This document shows positions 59,971 through 64,000 of a stretch of 64,000 nt of DNA, one piece after another. Numbering within the stretch: the stretch's first letter is position 1; every line of letters starts with the position of its first letter. The DNA comes from Brevibacterium iodinum ATCC 49514 (lineage in GTDB: Bacteria; Actinomycetota; Actinomycetes; Actinomycetales; Brevibacteriaceae), in contig NZ_FXYX01000008.1 of assembly GCF_900169265.1 (NCBI RefSeq), positions 1 through 64,000 of the forward strand, in the 5' to 3' direction. Below the pieces are notes generated by a model. The model searched no databases, had not been told where the DNA came from, and saw nothing but the letters and a program-made list of their open reading frames with translations. A program made the translations under genes and the position numbers.

Positions 59971-62511
59971 ATGCGAGCCTTTCTGCCGATGACCGACCAT
60001 GTGCGTGGCAAGCGCAGCCCCGTCACGTGCGCACTGAAGTGCGACAACGCCTGCCTCAAGGCCACCTGCAACACATCGGCAAATGGGTATTTCCGCGATA
60101 TCGTCAATGCGAAGCTCAGCCGTCGCGCGGTTCTCGGTGCCTCGGCTGCAGGTGCCTTGGCCATCGCAGTGACCACCGCTCCCAGCCCGACCGCACGCTC
60201 TGCGGCCGCAGCCACCGCAGGCAGTCTGGCCTTCACCGCCATCGACCCGGTCCAGCACGAGGTCGACGAATTCGTCGTCCCCGAAGGCTACTCCTGGCAT
60301 CCGATCGTCCGCTGGGGAGACCCCTTGTTCCCCGACTCCCCGAGGTTCGACCCGGAGAATCAGAGCCCAGAGGCGCAGCGCCGCCAGTTCGGCTACAACA
60401 ACGACTTCCTGTCCATCCAGATCGACCCCGACGACTCCAACCGGGCCGTGCTCTTCGCCAACCAGGAATACACGAACGACGCCATCATGTACCCCGAGGA
60501 CATGGATGGAGCCGATCAGCGGGCGATCAGCCGCGAAGCCCACGGACTGACCGTCGCCGAACTCATCCGCACGGACGAGAAGTCAACGTGGACGATCGAT
60601 GTCAACGGAAAGAAGAACCGCCGGTTCCTCATCGACACCGAGTACGAGTTCACCGGTCCCGCTGCCGGTTCCGATCTGCTGCGGACGAAGGACTACCCGA
60701 ACGGTGACAAGGCGCAGGGCACTCTCGGCAACTGCTCGGGCGGGCTCACCCCCTGGGGCACTCTGGTGTCCGGTGAGGAGAACTTCAACTCGTACTTCAA
60801 GGCGCAGGGCACATCGGCGGCCGATAAGCGCTACGGTCTCGACAGCGAAGATTCGGCCAACGGATGGGAAGCCGATGTCGACCGATTCGATACAAACAAA
60901 CCGGGCTACGCGAACGAAGCGAATCGGTTCGGCTGGATCGTCGAAGTCGACCCCTGGGACCCGAACTCCACCCCTCATAAGCACACGAACATGGGCCGCT
61001 TCAAACACGAAGGGGCGAACATCACGATCTCCGATTCGGGCCACGCTGTGGCCTATATGGGAGACGATGAGAAGTTCGACTACCTCTACAAGTTCGTCTC
61101 GAAGGACACCTACGTCGAGGGCGACCGCGAACACAACAAGACGCTGCTGACCGACGGCGACCTCTACGTCGCGAAGTTCACCGGCAACTCACCGAAGTCC
61201 GAGATCGACGGCAGCGGTAAGGTGCCCGCCGACGGCGAGTTCGACGGCAGCGGACAGTGGCTTCCGCTGGTCAAGGACGGCAAGTCGCAGGTTTCAGGAT
61301 TCTCCGTCGAAGAGGTCCTCGTCAACACCCGTCTGGCCGCCGACAAGGTCGGGCCGACGAAGATGGACCGCTGCGAAGACGTCGAACCGAACCCGGTCAA
61401 CGGCCGCATCTACGTCGCGTGCACGAACAACTCCGATCGAGGCACCGATGGGAAGGCCGCCGCCGACGAGGCCAATCCGCGCACGGAGAACCGCGACGGG
61501 CACATCGTGGAGATCACCGAGAGGTCCGGCGACCACACGGGCACCCAATTCGACTGGACGCTGCTGTTGGTCTGCGGGGACCCGAAACAGGGCGACGCCA
61601 CCTACTTCTCCGGCTTCCCTGCCGATCAGGTCTCACCGATCTCCTGCCCGGACAATGTCGCCTTCGACACCGCCGGAAACCTGTGGATCTCCACCGACGG
61701 CGCTCCCGACGGCATCGGCTACTGCGACGGACTGTTCAAGGTCACGATCGACGGCGACCAGCGCGGCCGGGTCGAACAGTTCCTGTCCGTGCCTCGTGAA
61801 GCCGAGGTGTGCGGACCACTCGTCCACGCCGAGTATGAGTCAGCTTTCGTCGCAGTTCAGCACCCAGGTGAGGACGGCTCCTATGCCGATCAGCACTCGC
61901 AGTTCCCCGATTATGTCAAGGAAACCGATGTCGACAAGGGAGTGGCCGCGATGCCGCGGCCGACTGTCGTGCAGGTCATCAAGGGCGACGGCGGATCGGC
62001 ACCGGACCCGACTGAACCGCCGAAGGACCAGGATTCCGACGCCGACGGCACAGATGAAGGGGCGAAGGACTCGGACGAGAACGGCAGCTCAGATGGTGCC
62101 GGAACGGGTGAGGACACCGATGCCAAGGGCGACAGGACCGGAACGGACGCCGACAGCTCCGGATCGACCGCCGGGTCGCAGGACGGCGCGAAGGATGCCG
62201 CGGCAGCTGGTGCGGCAGCGAGTGCCGGAAGCGACGGAGGTTCCGGTTCGGGCGGCTCCGGAGGTTCCGGTTCGGGCGGCGGTTCTTCGAACGGCGGCTC
62301 GGGTTCAGGCGGGTCCGGTTCAGGTGGGTCCGGCTCGGGCGGCGGTGAACTGCCGTGGACCGGTTCGGACAGCACTCTGCCGCTGCTCGGCGGCGGAGCA
62401 GGTCTCCTCGCCGTCGGGGGTGCGATGGCGACGGCCGCTCATCTGCGTCGGAAGAACGCAGACGGGACGGAAAGCGAGCAGGGCTTGCCGACTGAGTTCC
62501 AGGGCGACTGA
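59971..62511 (+). CDS. phoX: PhoX-family alkaline phosphatase, Tat-exported with LPXTG-type anchor
   Basis: The 846-residue protein belongs to the PhoX/DUF839 family of calcium/iron phosphatases that release phosphate from organic esters outside the cell. Residues 1-45 follow the PhoX pattern (RSPVTCALKCDNACLKATCNTSANGYF); a Tat signal SRRAVLGASAAGA starts at Ser50. Family motifs include GNCSGGLTPWGT, ANIT, and NPVNGRIYVACTNN. The C-terminus has an acidic and Gly/Ser linker from about 680, then LPWTG at 794-798, a hydrophobic stretch and HLRRK, which is the sortase sorting pattern. AAGGAGG precedes the ATG. Confidence 0.92.
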   Translation: MRAFLPMTDHVRGKRSPVTCALKCDNACLKATCNTSANGYFRDIVNAKLSRRAVLGASAAGALAIAVTTAPSPTARSAAAATAGSLAFTAIDPVQHEVDEFVVPEGYSWHPIVRWGDPLFPDSPRFDPENQSPEAQRRQFGYNNDFLSIQIDPDDSNRAVLFANQEYTNDAIMYPEDMDGADQRAISREAHGLTVAELIRTDEKSTWTIDVNGKKNRRFLIDTEYEFTGPAAGSDLLRTKDYPNGDKAQGTLGNCSGGLTPWGTLVSGEENFNSYFKAQGTSAADKRYGLDSEDSANGWEADVDRFDTNKPGYANEANRFGWIVEVDPWDPNSTPHKHTNMGRFKHEGANITISDSGHAVAYMGDDEKFDYLYKFVSKDTYVEGDREHNKTLLTDGDLYVAKFTGNSPKSEIDGSGKVPADGEFDGSGQWLPLVKDGKSQVSGFSVEEVLVNTRLAADKVGPTKMDRCEDVEPNPVNGRIYVACTNNSDRGTDGKAAADEANPRTENRDGHIVEITERSGDHTGTQFDWTLLLVCGDPKQGDATYFSGFPADQVSPISCPDNVAFDTAGNLWISTDGAPDGIGYCDGLFKVTIDGDQRGRVEQFLSVPREAEVCGPLVHAEYESAFVAVQHPGEDGSYADQHSQFPDYVKETDVDKGVAAMPRPTVVQVIKGDGGSAPDPTEPPKDQDSDADGTDEGAKDSDENGSSDGAGTGEDTDAKGDRTGTDADSSGSTAGSQDGAKDAAAAGAAASAGSDGGSGSGGSGGSGSGGGSSNGGSGSGGSGSGGSGSGGGELPWTGSDSTLPLLGGGAGLLAVGGAMATAAHLRRKNADGTESEQGLPTEFQGD

Positions 62512-62531
62512 TGACTCCAGGACCATAAGCT

Positions 62532-62569
62532 GAAGAAGGCCAGAGGCGACACTGCCTCTGGCCTTCTTC
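62532..62569. terminator. terminator between phoX and VOC gene
   Basis: A perfect 16-bp stem (62532-62547 with 62554-62569) with a 6-nt loop lies 20 bases after phoX and 31 before the convergent VOC gene. Confidence 0.85.
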
Positions 62570-62600
62570 GACTCCGCAGTGCGTGCGGACTCCGATGTGC

Positions 62601-63242
62601 TCAGATGGTGACTGGGCCGTTCTCCGTGTTGAAGCTCACCGACATAATGCCCGGCGTGCCATGGGGTGCGGACCAGTCGATGTTGATCTCAGAGATCGGC
62701 TTGGCATCCTGAGTGCCCAGCCAATCGCGCAGACGATCGCGGTCCCCGGCGATCTGCAGGGTGTCGATGTCGACGCCCTCATTCGTCTTATACGTCGATG
62801 GGTGCTGCGAGGAGTCGGCGGACCACTTGATGAAGAATGGCAGCTGGGGATCGGCAATGAGCCCCTTGACACCGATCTGCAGCCACCGAAGTTCCAAACC
62901 GGACTCCGGCGTGCGGTTTCCATCGACAGCCTTGCGCTCGAGGCGGGTTTCGACTGCGGTGAGATCGTCGACCGAGACGCACCAGCCCATCCAGCCGCCG
63001 CCGAGCTCGGAACGAGCCCGGACCGCCTGACCGAAGGGCGTCGAGAGAGCGGCCGGATGCTCCAAGGCTTCCACGACTTCGAGGTAATGGCCGTTCGCTA
63101 GGGGGAAGATGAGGTTTCTGGTGCCGAATCGAGGATGCACACCGCCGTCGTAGGGAGCCACTCCGAGCTTCTCCGCGATCCGCTCAGCGGTCGCACGATA
63201 GCCGTCAGGTTCACTGGCGTATGACACATGATCGAGTTTCAT
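62601..63242 (-). CDS. VOC family protein, glyoxalase-like
   Basis: The 213-residue protein begins MKLDHVSYAS and has YDGGVHPRFGTRNLIFPLANGHYLEVVEAL, the N-terminal beta-alpha-beta module of a glyoxalase-like (Glyoxalase_3-type) domain with a possible metal-binding His at the start (DHVSYA) and Glu in YLEVVE. The C-terminal half has a second, degenerate module. Family members include isomerases, dioxygenases and resistance proteins; no activity can be assigned. It is preceded by an iron-box-like palindrome. Confidence 0.82.
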   Translation of the reverse strand: MKLDHVSYASEPDGYRATAERIAEKLGVAPYDGGVHPRFGTRNLIFPLANGHYLEVVEALEHPAALSTPFGQAVRARSELGGGWMGWCVSVDDLTAVETRLERKAVDGNRTPESGLELRWLQIGVKGLIADPQLPFFIKWSADSSQHPSTYKTNEGVDIDTLQIAGDRDRLRDWLGTQDAKPISEINIDWSAPHGTPGIMSVSFNTENGPVTI

Positions 63243-63277
63243 GACTCGACAATCGCATAACCTGGCTCACACTGCCC

Positions 63278-63293
63278 CTTAGGCTTACCTAAG
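63278..63293. promoter_or_regulatory. candidate DtxR/IdeR-type iron box
   Basis: CTTAGG and CCTAAG flank CTTA as perfect arms; TTAGGCTTACCTAA matches 13 of the last 14 positions of the DtxR/IdeR consensus, but the outer 5 bases do not match. It lies 36-51 bases before the VOC start codon. Confidence 0.4.
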
Positions 63294-63340
63294 AAATCGT
63301 GATGGTCATCACACTGCGGACCGGTCGGGGCCAAAACGAA

Positions 63341-63368
63341 ACCGCCCGGATGTCATCATCCGGGCGGT
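63341..63368 (-). terminator. terminator of ppa
   Basis: A perfect 12-bp stem (63341-63352 with 63357-63368) with a 4-nt loop, followed on the minus strand by a T-rich run (TTTCGTTTTGG), lies 43 bases after the ppa stop. Confidence 0.88.
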
Positions 63369-63411
63369 CGCAGACCAGCGCTGAGTTCTCAGCACGGTGA
63401 GGGGGAGGGAC

Positions 63412-63900
63412 TCAGTGCCCCTCGGCCTTGAAACGCTCGATCGAGGCGTTGATCTCGGCCTCGGCGGCTTCGCGGCCGGCCCAGCTCGAACCCTTGACGT
63501 ACTTGCCGGGCTCGAGGTCCTTGTACCGGGAGAAGAAGTGTTCGATCGAGTCGAGCATGAACTTGTCCACATCCGAGATGTCGGTGTAGGAGTCCCAGCG
63601 AGGATCTCCGGCGGGCACGGCGAGGACCTTGTCATCGCCGCCGGCCTCGTCTTCCATCTGGAACATGCCGATGGGACGGATGTCGATGAGCACACCGGGG
63701 AACAGCGGCTCGGGCAGCAGCACGAGCACATCAAGAGGGTCGCCGTCGTTTCCGAGCGTGTCCTCGATATAGCCGTAATCGGCGGGGTACTGCATCGAGG
63801 TGTAGAGGTAGCGATCGAGCTTGACCCGACCGGTCTCATGATCGACTTCGTACTTGTTGCGGGACCCCTGGGGGATCTCGATTGTGGCCAGCAGTTCCAT
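63412..63900 (-). CDS. ppa: inorganic pyrophosphatase
   Basis: This 162-residue family I pyrophosphatase hydrolyses PPi made by biosynthetic reactions. The active-site residues are visible: [29 protein letters not shown] and the metal-binding signature [10 protein letters not shown] near residue 52, with DDKVLAVP and later lysines. The length is typical for the bacterial enzyme. GAAGGAG precedes the ATG at 63900. In mycobacteria ppa (Rv3628) is divergent from dacB (Rv3627c), and the same arrangement is plausible here at the window edge. Confidence 0.97.
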   Translation of the reverse strand: MELLATIEIPQGSRNKYEVDHETGRVKLDRYLYTSMQYPADYGYIEDTLGNDGDPLDVLVLLPEPLFPGVLIDIRPIGMFQMEDEAGGDDKVLAVPAGDPRWDSYTDISDVDKFMLDSIEHFFSRYKDLEPGKYVKGSSWAGREAAEAEINASIERFKAEGH

Positions 63901-63937
63901 AGTGCTCCTTCACGTTAGGGGTGCATCACTAGAATAG

Positions 63938-64000
63938 ATGGTACAAGTCCCCATCACCGCCCACCGACGGCGACCGCCTCACGGTCGTCGAGGAATGAGA
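63938..64000 (+). CDS. possible 5' end of divergent gene (dacB expected), partial
   Basis: An open frame starts at ATG 63938 (MVQVPITAHRRRPPHGRRGMR) and runs off the window. TAGAAT at 63930-63935 lies 2 nt before it, a little too close for a leaderless start, and the ATG at 63995 is an alternative. The basic N-terminus would suit a signal peptide. The dacB guess rests only on the usual ppa neighbour, so this is weak. Confidence 0.2.
   Translation, partial: MVQVPITAHRRRPPHGRRGMR

Overview
The window is high-GC actinobacterial chromosome, dense with housekeeping genes and with no rRNA, CRISPR array, insertion sequence or phage. Gene order follows the Mycobacterium tuberculosis stretch from the ponA2/Rv3683 end through crp, nth, acs, the 'helicase/secretion neighbourhood' (Rv3649-Rv3660c), topA, holB and finally ppa. 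Protein style (Micrococcales-like acetyl-CoA synthetase, RidA, Tad and fatty-acid genes, small secreted Lys-rich protein) suggests Brevibacterium or a close relative. That genus call is an inference from memory, not a search.

Layout. 0-9.5 kb: metallophosphoesterase, class A penicillin-binding protein with a long Gly tail, a DUF4177/RidA/Nudix-like/MBL operon, Crp-family regulator, endonuclease III, Nudix CoA pyrophosphatase and a holin-like membrane protein. 9.6-14.5 kb: acetyl-CoA synthetase divergent from an 844-residue repeat-rich membrane protein. 14.6-19.9 kb: Tad/Flp-type secretion genes (Ssd/CpaE-like, TadA, TadB, TadC, then an Flp-like DUF4244 protein and two TadE-like proteins), interrupted by a GNAT gene. 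19.9-32.7 kb: DEAH helicase, N5-type methyltransferase, topoisomerase I, GNAT, lipoate ligase-like protein, a membrane-domain/thymidylate-kinase fusion and the DNA polymerase III delta' subunit.

32.7-45 kb: M20 peptidase, tRNA-Thr(CGT), a small secreted protein, the fadA-fadB beta-oxidation pair, a quinone-oxidoreductase-like protein, and a TetR-controlled methylcrotonyl-CoA carboxylase/acyl-CoA dehydrogenase operon for leucine breakdown. 45-52.3 kb: cardiolipin synthase, NagD-like HAD phosphatase, ArsR/SRPBCC pair, then MaoC, CitE-like lyase and peptide deformylase. MaoC and CitE probably complete the leucine pathway begun by the carboxylase operon. 52.3-64 kb: MsrA, nitroreductase, MFS transporter, an RND permease with two low-complexity inserts, CPBP protease, a Tat-exported and apparently sortase-anchored PhoX phosphatase behind a PHO-box-like repeat, a VOC protein and inorganic pyrophosphatase.

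Regulatory themes visible in the sequence: many start codons lie only 6-8 nt after a TANNNT box, which suggests leaderless mRNAs; several gene junctions carry long (22-29 bp), nearly perfect hairpins without a U-tract; and candidate operators overlap the start sites of the arsR-like and carboxylase promoters. No wholly novel multi-gene system is obvious. The most unusual items are the thymidylate kinase fusion, the Nudix protein without catalytic glutamates, the wall-anchored PhoX with its PHO box, and a start-site hairpin that hides a ribosome-binding site.
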